Under the pieces are notes generated by a model. That model searched no databases. It was not told the DNA's origin and was given only the letters and a program-made list of their open reading frames with translations. A program made the position numbers and the translations under genes. 6,007 nucleotides of DNA, from the NCBI GenBank assembly GCA_021836925.1, contig JAKBHG010000044.1:1-6007 (forward strand). Reading direction: 5' to 3'. Position 1 is the stretch's first letter. Every line of letters begins with the position of its first letter. The DNA comes from Microcaldota archaeon. Its GTDB lineage: Archaea; Micrarchaeota; Micrarchaeia; Micrarchaeales; Micrarchaeaceae. Below are positions 1-5,876 of the stretch, piece by piece.

Positions 1-90
1 GCCGCCTATCAGCCTGATAGGTATGCCTTCCTCCTGCGCCTTGGAGACGAGCTCTATGGACTTGCTCAAGAGCTCGTTCTCTTCCACCAT
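1..90 (-). CDS. N-terminal fragment of a hypothetical protein, possibly nucleotidyltransferase-like (runs off left edge)
   Basis: Only the first 30 codons are present, from the ATG at 90-88 to the window edge. The fragment is an acidic amphipathic helix (MVEENELLSKSIELV...) followed by EEGIPIRLIGG. A helix leading into a hydrophobic strand that ends in RLIGG or RLLGG is what I recall from the start of archaeal nucleotidyltransferase-fold proteins, where the Gly-Gly pair precedes the catalytic aspartates. Those aspartates would lie outside the window, so the function is an inference. The gene starts 8 bp after the phosphoesterase stop and is preceded by an AGGGGTAA Shine-Dalgarno-like stretch, so it is almost certainly co-transcribed as the third gene of the minus-strand string. 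That the reading frame is real is fairly sure; the family call is weak. Confidence 0.6.
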   Translation of the reverse strand, partial: MVEENELLSKSIELVSKAQEEGIPIRLIGG

Positions 91-98
91 GCCTGTTC

Positions 99-106
99 TT
101 ACCCCT
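99..106 (-). promoter_or_regulatory. Ribosome binding site of the left-edge gene
   Basis: Read on the minus strand the sequence is AGGGGTAA, then an 8-nt spacer, then ATG at 90-88. It resembles the archaeal anti-SD complement AGGAGGTGA with mismatches. It overlaps the TAA stop of the phosphoesterase (101-99), which suggests translational coupling between the two genes. Confidence 0.45.
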
Positions 107-1058
107 TTGTGAAGTTGTACCTCGAGACCCTGCCGTCCTCGAAGTCGATTATCACGCCGTTAAGCACGCCTGCGCTGTACTCGCTGCCCGGGTTGAACAC
201 AGGCACCTCTGCCCCGCTCTTCGCCTTTATGTAATCCATGCCCGCCGCCTCGTGTATGTGGCCGTGCAGGCCTGCGATTGGGCCGTACCTCTCTATTATC
301 TCCCGGGTTGCCGTGCTGCCCACAGCCTTCGTGGCCATGTACCCCGCGCTCACCTTCTGCCTCTTGTCCCTGGTCAGCTCGGGCGCCCTGTCTATCTTGG
401 TGTTGTACGGCGGCGAGTGTATCACGAACACAGCGCGCTTGGGTTCCGTCCTCTTGGCCATGCGGTCGAGGTCCTTCAGCATCACCTCTTCGGAACGCTC
501 CCGCGGCGAGTCCCACGGCGTCTTGTTCGAGTAGCCGTATCCGAGGAACTGGTAGCCGCCGATGTCGGTTATGCGGCTGTCTATGTCGGTGATCGTGCTG
601 TACCTGCCCTTGTCCACGTAGTCGGCAACCTCCTCATAGTCGTCGTTGCCGGCCATCAGGTACACGTGGGCGCCGAGCGGCTTCAGCCGCTCCTCGGCTT
701 TCTCCATGAACGCCTTGAGCGACGCGGTCATCTCCTCTACGAATATGCGCTTTATCGCCCTCTTGTCGTCCTTGGAGTCCTCGTATTCGCGCCTATCCAT
801 GACCTTGTAGTACTCGCCGTTCACCCTTATCTCGTGCTCGACATCCTCCAGGTCGCGCTCCCTTATCCTCCTGTGCTCGCCGAAGAGCTCAAGCTCGTAC
901 CTGTCGCCGTCCTTGATTATGGGCACGAGAACCTTGCCGGTAAGGTCGCCGCCCACCACGATGTTCTTGACGCCGTAGAACCTCGCGGCGTTGATGAGCT
1001 TATTCATGGCTAGCTCGGACCCGTGCAGGTCCGCAGCGAAGAATATTCTTAGGTCCAT
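99..1058 (-). CDS. Metallophosphoesterase, calcineurin-like fold, GNDD type
   Basis: This is a 319-residue cytosolic protein with no signal peptide or membrane segment. All five dinuclear-metal motifs are present in order: D10-x-H12 (AADLHGSE), GGD at 36-38, GNDD at 137-140 (in place of the commoner GNHE/GNHD), the His of VIHSPP at 214, and GHIH at 266-269. A charged insert of about 95 residues (41-135) separates motifs II and III. The stretches PWDSPRE (181-187), VGST (246-249) and FNPGSEY (288-294) match a family of uncharacterised bacterial and archaeal metallophosphoesterases that share this insert. It should hydrolyse a phosphomono- or diester using two metal ions; the substrate is unknown. 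The frame is open to 1208, but I place the start at ATG 1058 because the motif I strand begins there (MDLRIFFAADLH) and the upstream 50 residues are Arg-rich and lie over the permease 3' end. The gap from the permease stop is 8 bp with no good Shine-Dalgarno, so coupled translation is likely. Confidence 0.9.
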   Translation of the reverse strand: MDLRIFFAADLHGSELAMNKLINAARFYGVKNIVVGGDLTGKVLVPIIKDGDRYELELFGEHRRIRERDLEDVEHEIRVNGEYYKVMDRREYEDSKDDKRAIKRIFVEEMTASLKAFMEKAEERLKPLGAHVYLMAGNDDYEEVADYVDKGRYSTITDIDSRITDIGGYQFLGYGYSNKTPWDSPRERSEEVMLKDLDRMAKRTEPKRAVFVIHSPPYNTKIDRAPELTRDKRQKVSAGYMATKAVGSTATREIIERYGPIAGLHGHIHEAAGMDYIKAKSGAEVPVFNPGSEYSAGVLNGVIIDFEDGRVSRYNFTKG

Positions 1059-1066
1059 GCAAACAC

Positions 1067-2644
1067 TCAGTCTGGAGGTATTTCCTTGAACGCCATCGAT
1101 ATGTCTATGCCCTTCTTCGCGTTGCTCCACTTGGATATCGTGTACAGCGCGAGCCCTGCCGCGAACGAGACCACTATGTAGCCGTACGCGAGGCCGTTGC
1201 CTCCCCACACGAGCGGGTATGCGAAGAACTGGTAGGTTATGTACGTGAACACCCCTGCCATCAGTATGCCGGCTACAACTAGCGTGACTTTTGGGCCCAG
1301 ATCCTTCTCGTGCCTCAGCGCGTACACTATGGCAGCTATGGCTATGAAGATGAAGTATATCATGCCAGCGGCCACCGCGCCGTACAGCGCGGAGAATTTA
1401 CCGTACAGGAACGAGGCGCCGCCTATCAGCCCTATCGTGACCACCAGATCGAGAAGGTGCGCCGCCACAGGCGAGGACCACCTCGGGCTTATGTAAGCCA
1501 GCTTCTCCGGGAGCAGGCGGTCGAATGCCTGCGCGAAGATGTACCTCGATATCACTATTATGCCGTACGCGAGTATTGCCACGTCCCAGATTATCCAGCC
1601 GAGCCCTATTATCAGGCTGAGAATCGATGAGCCGGACACGCCCATCGCAAGCGTCCAGAAGTTGAACGAGTAGTCATATACAAGGGTAGTGTTGGTTAGC
1701 GCGCCGTTCACGAAGTTGAGGCCTCCCGCGTAGTACATCGCGGCGAACCCTCCGGTGACCAGCAGCATCACTATCACAACAGACACCGGGATTGCCCAGC
1801 GTACGCCGCTCTTGCCCTTTATTTCTGACGACACCGCGGGCGCGGCGTTCATCCAGGGATACACGAATATCGCGAAGAACGGGAGCATGAAGAGAAGGTT
1901 CTTGAGGTTGAACCCGTGGCTGCCTGCCGTCGAGGCATACGTGTTAGCCACCTGCGCGTATGTGGAGTTGAAGCCCTGCGCCTGCAGCGATGCCACGTAG
2001 TTCTCCACGCCGGTCCTGCCGGCCACCATCAGGGTGACGATTGCCAGCAGCAGTATTATTATGCCGAGCAGCACCGCAACAGTCACGAGCTTGTATCCTA
2101 TCTTCGGTTTGAATATGTTAATGGCGATCAGTATCGCAAATATCACGGCGGCCACAAGGAACTGCGCGCCAGGTGTCGCGCCGGCAGTGCCTCCAGGAAG
2201 CGCAAGACCGAGGAATCCCATGTTGCCCATCGAGACGCCTACCGAGCCGATGGCGAACACCGTGGAGAGGGCTATCAGCGCAAGGAAAGCCATGGTCTCC
2301 ATGGTATAGCCCATGAAGGCGAGCGACCCTCCGAAGAACCCGCCGAAGACCCTTGATGTCCAGATGTAGTCGCCGCCGGTCCTGTGCACGCGCCTGTTCA
2401 TCATCGTGTACACGATCATCTGCGGAATGGATAGCACGAATGCGAGCAGCGATGCGTAAACGAGGTTCACGCCCGCCATCGTGCTAAGCAGGATAGTGGT
2501 GAAGCCGATCGTCGCTATCGCGGCGCCGGCCGACATGTCCCCCAAGTTCAGACTTATCGCGTCAAGGAAAGACACGTGCTTCACAAGCCCTGTGGCCTGC
2601 CGGACAAAAACCTTGGTCTTGCTCTTCTCCTTCTTGTCAGCCAT
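1067..2644 (-). CDS. APC-superfamily amino acid permease
   Basis: This is a 525-residue integral membrane transporter with a short basic cytosolic N-terminus (MADKKEKSKTK). I count about 12 hydrophobic segments, roughly at 26-55, 57-80, 103-133, 160-178, 184-208, 250-271, 282-306, 335-367, 392-413, 416-443, 452-474 and 483-505. Family marks are the broken first helix (LNLGDMSAG, 32-40), the RTGGDYIW stretch with SR downstream (88-98) before helix 3, SSEIKG at the end of helix 6 (272-277), and the SRYIFAQAFDRLLPEKL region (366-382) after helix 8. Proteins of this kind import amino acids by proton or sodium symport; the substrate cannot be read from the sequence. Two Asn sequons (N226-S-T and N318-T-T) fall in loops predicted to face outside. 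Length is normal for the family, and I see no frameshift. It is the first gene of the minus-strand string and has a good Shine-Dalgarno at its ATG. Confidence 0.9.
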   Translation of the reverse strand: MADKKEKSKTKVFVRQATGLVKHVSFLDAISLNLGDMSAGAAIATIGFTTILLSTMAGVNLVYASLLAFVLSIPQMIVYTMMNRRVHRTGGDYIWTSRVFGGFFGGSLAFMGYTMETMAFLALIALSTVFAIGSVGVSMGNMGFLGLALPGGTAGATPGAQFLVAAVIFAILIAINIFKPKIGYKLVTVAVLLGIIILLLAIVTLMVAGRTGVENYVASLQAQGFNSTYAQVANTYASTAGSHGFNLKNLLFMLPFFAIFVYPWMNAAPAVSSEIKGKSGVRWAIPVSVVIVMLLVTGGFAAMYYAGGLNFVNGALTNTTLVYDYSFNFWTLAMGVSGSSILSLIIGLGWIIWDVAILAYGIIVISRYIFAQAFDRLLPEKLAYISPRWSSPVAAHLLDLVVTIGLIGGASFLYGKFSALYGAVAAGMIYFIFIAIAAIVYALRHEKDLGPKVTLVVAGILMAGVFTYITYQFFAYPLVWGGNGLAYGYIVVSFAAGLALYTISKWSNAKKGIDISMAFKEIPPD

Positions 2645-2648
2645 GTTG

Positions 2649-2656
2649 TTACCCCC
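2649..2656 (-). promoter_or_regulatory. Shine-Dalgarno of the permease gene
   Basis: On the minus strand GGGGGTAA starts at 2656. The GGGGGT core ends at 2651, six bases (AACAAC) before ATG 2644. It is one mismatch from GGAGGT. This supports the ATG at 2644-2642 and implies a leadered transcript for the minus-strand string, unlike the two plus-strand genes. Confidence 0.5.
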
Positions 2657-2848
2657 ACGACGGAAAAGCGAGTGCGGGCGCTAATACCTAAGAACAACTC
2701 AAGCGAACGCGAAACGCACGACCCCCATCAAGACACATGGCTGACAACGTTTAAATTCTTTTCTGCATACGTGCCGAGATTTCCAATGCCTCAACTATAT
2801 TTCTATATAGCAAGCGCATTTAAATGGCTGGTGGGCACGTAGTTCATG

Positions 2849-2857
2849 TTTTTAAAT
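2849..2857 (+). promoter_or_regulatory. TATA box of the MFS gene
   Basis: TTTTTAAAT is centred near 2853, about 33 bases before the MFS ATG. With the usual archaeal TATA-to-start-site distance of about 25-27 bases, the transcript would begin near 2880 and have a leader of only a few bases. This fits the absence of a convincing Shine-Dalgarno. No clear purine-rich BRE precedes it. The alternative box at 2818-2825 would give a leader of about 38 bases. Confidence 0.5.
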
Positions 2858-2885
2858 GCTTCCACACATGTAAAAATGTGGTTGG

Positions 2886-4205
2886 ATGGCCAAAGCTAGA
2901 GCGAATGGGAATGTGGTAAGAAAGAACAGGCCCTGGTCCGTTTATCCCGGCGCAATGGCCGGATGGGTCATGGATTCCTTTGACCTGAGCATGATGTTCC
3001 TTCTTGTGCCAGTGCTTGCCGATCTTTTCTTCCCGAAGAACTTCGGTCTCGCGATCGTCGGCACATGGAGCATATACACAACCACTTTCATATTCAGGCC
3101 TGTCGGCGGCGCCATATTCGGCAGGGTCGGCGACAGGATAGGCAGAAGGAACGCAATGCTGATAACACTGCTCGGCCTTGGACTGATAATATTCGCGACG
3201 GGCTTCCTGCCGACCTATGCCGAGATAGGCATCGCGGCACCGCTTGCTCTGTTCGCTTTCAGGATAATAACAGGGATATTCGCAGGAGGAGAGTACGGCA
3301 ACAGCTCCGCCATAATGCTCGAGTCAGCTCCCACAAGGAAGCATGGGATGTGGAGCGCAGCCATACAGAGCGGATACCCTGTTGGCTACACGCTGGCCGC
3401 GCTGCTCTTCTTGGGGCTGCATTACGCTTTCCCTGGCGCTACATTCAACATCGTCGGATGGAGATGGATGTTCTGGATAGGCATCATACCCGTCATCCTT
3501 GGGCTTGTCATAAGGCTGCTCATGCCTGAATCCTCGATGTGGAGGGACATACACGAGAAGAGGAAGCTGGCGAGGGCGCCTATCACTGCGCTGTTCAGGA
3601 ACAGGGCGTCGCGCATGGGCGTGCTGACAGGCATGCTAGCGATGACCGGAATAGCATGGGTCTACGGGCTCACCCTCGGGTTCTTCCCTACCCTACTCTC
3701 GGCCAACGGGTTCATGGCCTTCCCTAACTTCCTGTATGTGGTGATAGTCGCCATACTCATGTCGCTCATAGGGTATTTCACATCCGGGGCGGTGAGCGAC
3801 AAGCTCGGCAGGAGGACAATGATGATCCTGTTCTCGATATTCGCGATACTGTTCGCGGTGCCGCTGACTTACCTGCTGTACACGCATACGCTCGGCTTCT
3901 TGGGAACGATGCTATTCGCGTCGGCGCTCGCCTTCCTGACCACAGGCGTATACGGCGTGATGCCGGCGTTCCTGGCTGAGAAGTTCCCGACCAGGATAAG
4001 GAGCAGCGGTGTCGGCATAGGCTTCAACGGAGGCTTCATCTTCGGCAACTGGAGCACGGTTGTGCTTCTGCTGATAGTCGGAATGGCGGCGCCGTCGTTC
4101 TTCGCCTTCTGGGGCTACTTCGTCATAATAGGCGAGCTCTGCATACTGACAGCCGCGCTGCTGTCGAAGGAGACGAAGGGCGTCGATCTCGCTGATGTGG
4201 AGTGA
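2886..4205 (+). CDS. MFS transporter, sialate/lactate:H+ symporter-like (SHS type)
   Basis: This is a 439-residue major facilitator with about 12 hydrophobic segments and a basic cytosolic N-terminus. The MFS loop motif appears in both halves: GRVGDRIGRR at 79-88 and the weaker GAVSDKLGRR at 301-310. Buried charges mark a proton-coupled carrier: D30 and D33 in helix 1 (WVMDSFDLSM), R71 in helix 2, R126 in helix 4, and E136/E146 in GGEYGNSSAIMLES. By memory comparison, helix 1, the GGEYG region, GWRWMFWIGIIP (191-202) and the following PESSMW resemble E. coli NanT and Jen1-type monocarboxylate carriers. EKFPTRIRSSGVG (365-377) is the usual C-half signature of this part of the superfamily. I infer uptake of an organic anion such as a carboxylate; the substrate is uncertain. 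ATG 2886 is preferred because the next in-frame Met (residue 24) lies at the start of helix 1. The gene is monocistronic, with its own promoter and terminator. Confidence 0.88.
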   Translation: MAKARANGNVVRKNRPWSVYPGAMAGWVMDSFDLSMMFLLVPVLADLFFPKNFGLAIVGTWSIYTTTFIFRPVGGAIFGRVGDRIGRRNAMLITLLGLGLIIFATGFLPTYAEIGIAAPLALFAFRIITGIFAGGEYGNSSAIMLESAPTRKHGMWSAAIQSGYPVGYTLAALLFLGLHYAFPGATFNIVGWRWMFWIGIIPVILGLVIRLLMPESSMWRDIHEKRKLARAPITALFRNRASRMGVLTGMLAMTGIAWVYGLTLGFFPTLLSANGFMAFPNFLYVVIVAILMSLIGYFTSGAVSDKLGRRTMMILFSIFAILFAVPLTYLLYTHTLGFLGTMLFASALAFLTTGVYGVMPAFLAEKFPTRIRSSGVGIGFNGGFIFGNWSTVVLLLIVGMAAPSFFAFWGYFVIIGELCILTAALLSKETKGVDLADVE

Positions 4206-4230
4206 GGGTTCTCCCACTCCCTTTTATTTA
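4199..4230 (+). terminator. Hairpin plus T-rich terminator overlapping the MFS stop codon
   Basis: GGAGTG (4199-4204) pairs with CACTCC (4215-4220). After a bulged A at 4205, GG (4206-4207) pairs with CC (4213-4214), leaving a GTTCT loop. CTTTTATTTA follows immediately. The TGA stop (4203-4205) lies inside the left arm. The T-rich tract alone could stop archaeal RNA polymerase; the hairpin gives it a bacterial-style look. Confidence 0.55.
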
Positions 4231-4270
4231 TCGGCTCGCGCTGCGGCAGGGGTAAAGGTTCAATCTGAGG

Positions 4271-4286
4271 CAAAAGAGTTTATATT
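4271..4286 (+). promoter_or_regulatory. BRE/TATA promoter of the HerA-like ATPase gene
   Basis: CAAAAGAG (BRE-like, 4271-4278) runs directly into TTTATATT (TATA box, 4279-4286). This is the best match to the archaeal consensus in the window. A start site 25-27 bases after the box centre falls at about 4308-4310, on an in-frame GTG codon and downstream of the TTG at 4290. This argues for a leaderless message. Confidence 0.6.
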
Positions 4287-4307
4287 GTTTTGAGAGTATC
4301 AGATATT

Positions 4308-5876
4308 GTGGAGATCAACATCGCGCCTGACGTCAACATCGACGCCCAGGAGATCATGACCGGTCGCGGCTGCGTCATAGGGCAGAGCGGCTCGGGCAAG
4401 TCCTACCTCGTCGGAGTGATCGTCGAGGAGCTATGCAGGAACGGCCTGCCTTTCCTTATTGTAGATACCGAGGGCGAGTACAAGTCCCTCAAGTCCGTGT
4501 TCAATGCCATATGGGTCGGCGAGGACAAGAAGGCCGACCTCGGGATAGACGTCGACTACGAGCGGCTGTTCAACGAGAGCATAGACAACAGCGTACCCAT
4601 CATATTCGACGTGTCCGACGCGGTGAACAAGACCGCGTACGTGTACCGCGCGCTGGAGGTGCTCTACAACGTGGAGGAGGAGAGGAGGTCCCCGTACCTC
4701 GTCATAATGGAGGAGAGCGACAAGTTCGCCGCGCAGGTCGTCAGGCCCAAGATAAATCCTGTAGAGGAGATAAGCGTGCGCGGCAGGAAGAGGGGCATAG
4801 GGCTTCTCGTAGCGACGCAGAGGCCGGCGAACATAAGCAAGAACGTGCTCGCGCAGTGCTCATATGGTTTCGTCGGAAAACTCAGCATAGACAACGACCT
4901 CCAGGCCGTGAGCGTCCTCTTCGAAGGCAGGAAAACGCTCGACCAGATACCGATGCTGGAAACAGGCATGTTCATGCCGTTCGGCATGCAGAACAAGGAT
5001 GTGGTAAGGATCAAGAGCAGGCAGGTGCTTCACGTGGGCAGCACGCCCACGATAGGCGGCTTCCAGAGGAAGGAGGTGAAGATGGACAGCATACTGAAGG
5101 AGCTCAAGGGAGGAAAACCGCAGAGGGACACCGCAAAGCAGGCCGCGAAGAGGGCTTCGCAGCAGATAAGCGGTGACATTGTCGGGACGGGTTTCACCAA
5201 GAAGAATGCAGAGGAATACGCCGCGAGGCTGGTGAGGAAGCAGTACCTGCTTTTCGGCAAAGAGGAGAGCGTCGACTCTGTAGAGCTCAGGTACTTCCAA
5301 GTAGTAGCATGCAAACTACGCGTGCCTACGTACAGGAAGAACGAGTATGTGGAAGGCTTCGTAATGCTGAAGGGCAATGAGTTCGTTGCCGCGGATGGCG
5401 GCAGAGGGATATCCTTTGAGAGGCCCGCAGGCAGAGCAGGACCGGCCAAGCTGGACGAGACAGACATGAAGGTGTTCATGGCCATAGCCCAGAAGAAAAG
5501 GGCGAACCGCGAGAGGCTGGTACTGTCGGCAGGGTCGACGAGGCAGAAGGCAGCGGCATCGATACGCAAGCTTGAGCGCGCCGGCCTGGTAGAGAGCAGG
5601 AAGGGTTTGTACTACACAGTCGACAACGCAATGCGCCTGCAGGACTCGCTGCTCGGTGCCGAGAAGTCGATGGTAGACGCGGAAAGCGTGGTCAACCGCG
5701 ATGAGGGCATGGCCAAGGGCGCGGTGAGGCTGCTAAAGGTCCTGTACCCCGGCGGCGATGTGCTCTCGCACACTGACATGTACATACCGATGTACGAGAT
5801 AACGCTCAGGAGGGGCAACAGGGTCAGGCTCTTCAGGATAGACGGTGTATACGGGAAGAAGCTTAAGGAAATCTGA
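4308..5876 (+). CDS. HerA-like (DUF87) AAA-type ATPase with C-terminal winged helix
   Basis: This is a 522-residue soluble protein when counted from GTG 4308 (528 if TTG 4290 is used; subtract 6 to convert). The N-terminal ATPase domain spans about 15-250. It has Walker A GQSGSGKS at 25-32, the family stretch VDTEGEY at 52-58, Walker B YLVIMEESD at 130-138 with E135/E136, an Arg-rich RGRKRG at 158-163 that may supply the trans-acting arginine finger, and ATQRPA at 169-174. This order matches the HerA/FtsK-type DNA translocase ATPases, and the TGRGxVxGxSGSGKS start resembles haloarchaeal DUF87 proteins. A charged linker (about 253-290) leads to an uncharacterised segment (322-366), a winged-helix-like region (381-440, with RQKAAASIRKLERAGLVES as recognition helix and wing) and a C-terminal segment (468-521). 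I infer hexameric ATP-driven DNA binding or pumping, with the winged helix touching DNA; whether it acts in repair, segregation or defence is open. No nuclease partner lies next to it in the window. Confidence 0.85.
   Translation: MEINIAPDVNIDAQEIMTGRGCVIGQSGSGKSYLVGVIVEELCRNGLPFLIVDTEGEYKSLKSVFNAIWVGEDKKADLGIDVDYERLFNESIDNSVPIIFDVSDAVNKTAYVYRALEVLYNVEEERRSPYLVIMEESDKFAAQVVRPKINPVEEISVRGRKRGIGLLVATQRPANISKNVLAQCSYGFVGKLSIDNDLQAVSVLFEGRKTLDQIPMLETGMFMPFGMQNKDVVRIKSRQVLHVGSTPTIGGFQRKEVKMDSILKELKGGKPQRDTAKQAAKRASQQISGDIVGTGFTKKNAEEYAARLVRKQYLLFGKEESVDSVELRYFQVVACKLRVPTYRKNEYVEGFVMLKGNEFVAADGGRGISFERPAGRAGPAKLDETDMKVFMAIAQKKRANRERLVLSAGSTRQKAAASIRKLERAGLVESRKGLYYTVDNAMRLQDSLLGAEKSMVDAESVVNRDEGMAKGAVRLLKVLYPGGDVLSHTDMYIPMYEITLRRGNRVRLFRIDGVYGKKLKEI

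Larger units (their letters stand above)
2645..2885. promoter_or_regulatory. Divergent promoter region between permease and MFS genes
   Basis: This 241-bp stretch lies between two start codons that point away from each other, so it must drive transcription both ways. It is visibly AT-richer than the flanking genes. TTTAAA occurs three times: at 2750-2755, at 2819-2824 (within the palindrome ATTTAAAT, 2818-2825) and at 2851-2856. A CTATATTTCTATATAG-type stretch covers 2795-2810. TTTAAA is self-complementary, so direction is not fixed by the box itself. For the permease, the candidates are 2750-2755 (leader about 80 nt) or a weaker TATTAG read on the minus strand at 2686-2681 (leader about 13 nt, with the Shine-Dalgarno near its 5' end). 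I see no gene in it. Confidence 0.55.

Noticed and set aside
252..1013. 253-codon plus-strand frame opposite the metallophosphoesterase
   Set aside because: It is antisense to a gene with all catalytic motifs intact. Its composition reflects the complement of GC-rich codons, and no domain is recognisable.
1059..1208. Upstream 50-residue extension of the metallophosphoesterase frame
   Set aside because: It lies over the permease 3' end, is Arg/His-rich with no family resemblance, and the motif I strand starts properly at ATG 1058.
2576..2842. 88-codon plus-strand frame covering the permease start and the divergent region
   Set aside because: It runs antisense to the permease N-terminus and then through the AT-rich promoter boxes. 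No ribosome site or family likeness is visible, so I treat the region as regulatory.
4433..5176. 247-codon plus-strand frame inside the ATPase gene
   Set aside because: It is a +2-frame shadow, extremely rich in Arg, Gln and Gly with no hydrophobic core, overlapping the true ATPase frame.
5030..5569. 179-codon minus-strand frame opposite the ATPase C-terminal half
   Set aside because: Ser/Leu/Pro-rich antisense shadow. It has no Shine-Dalgarno or promoter and no recognisable domain.
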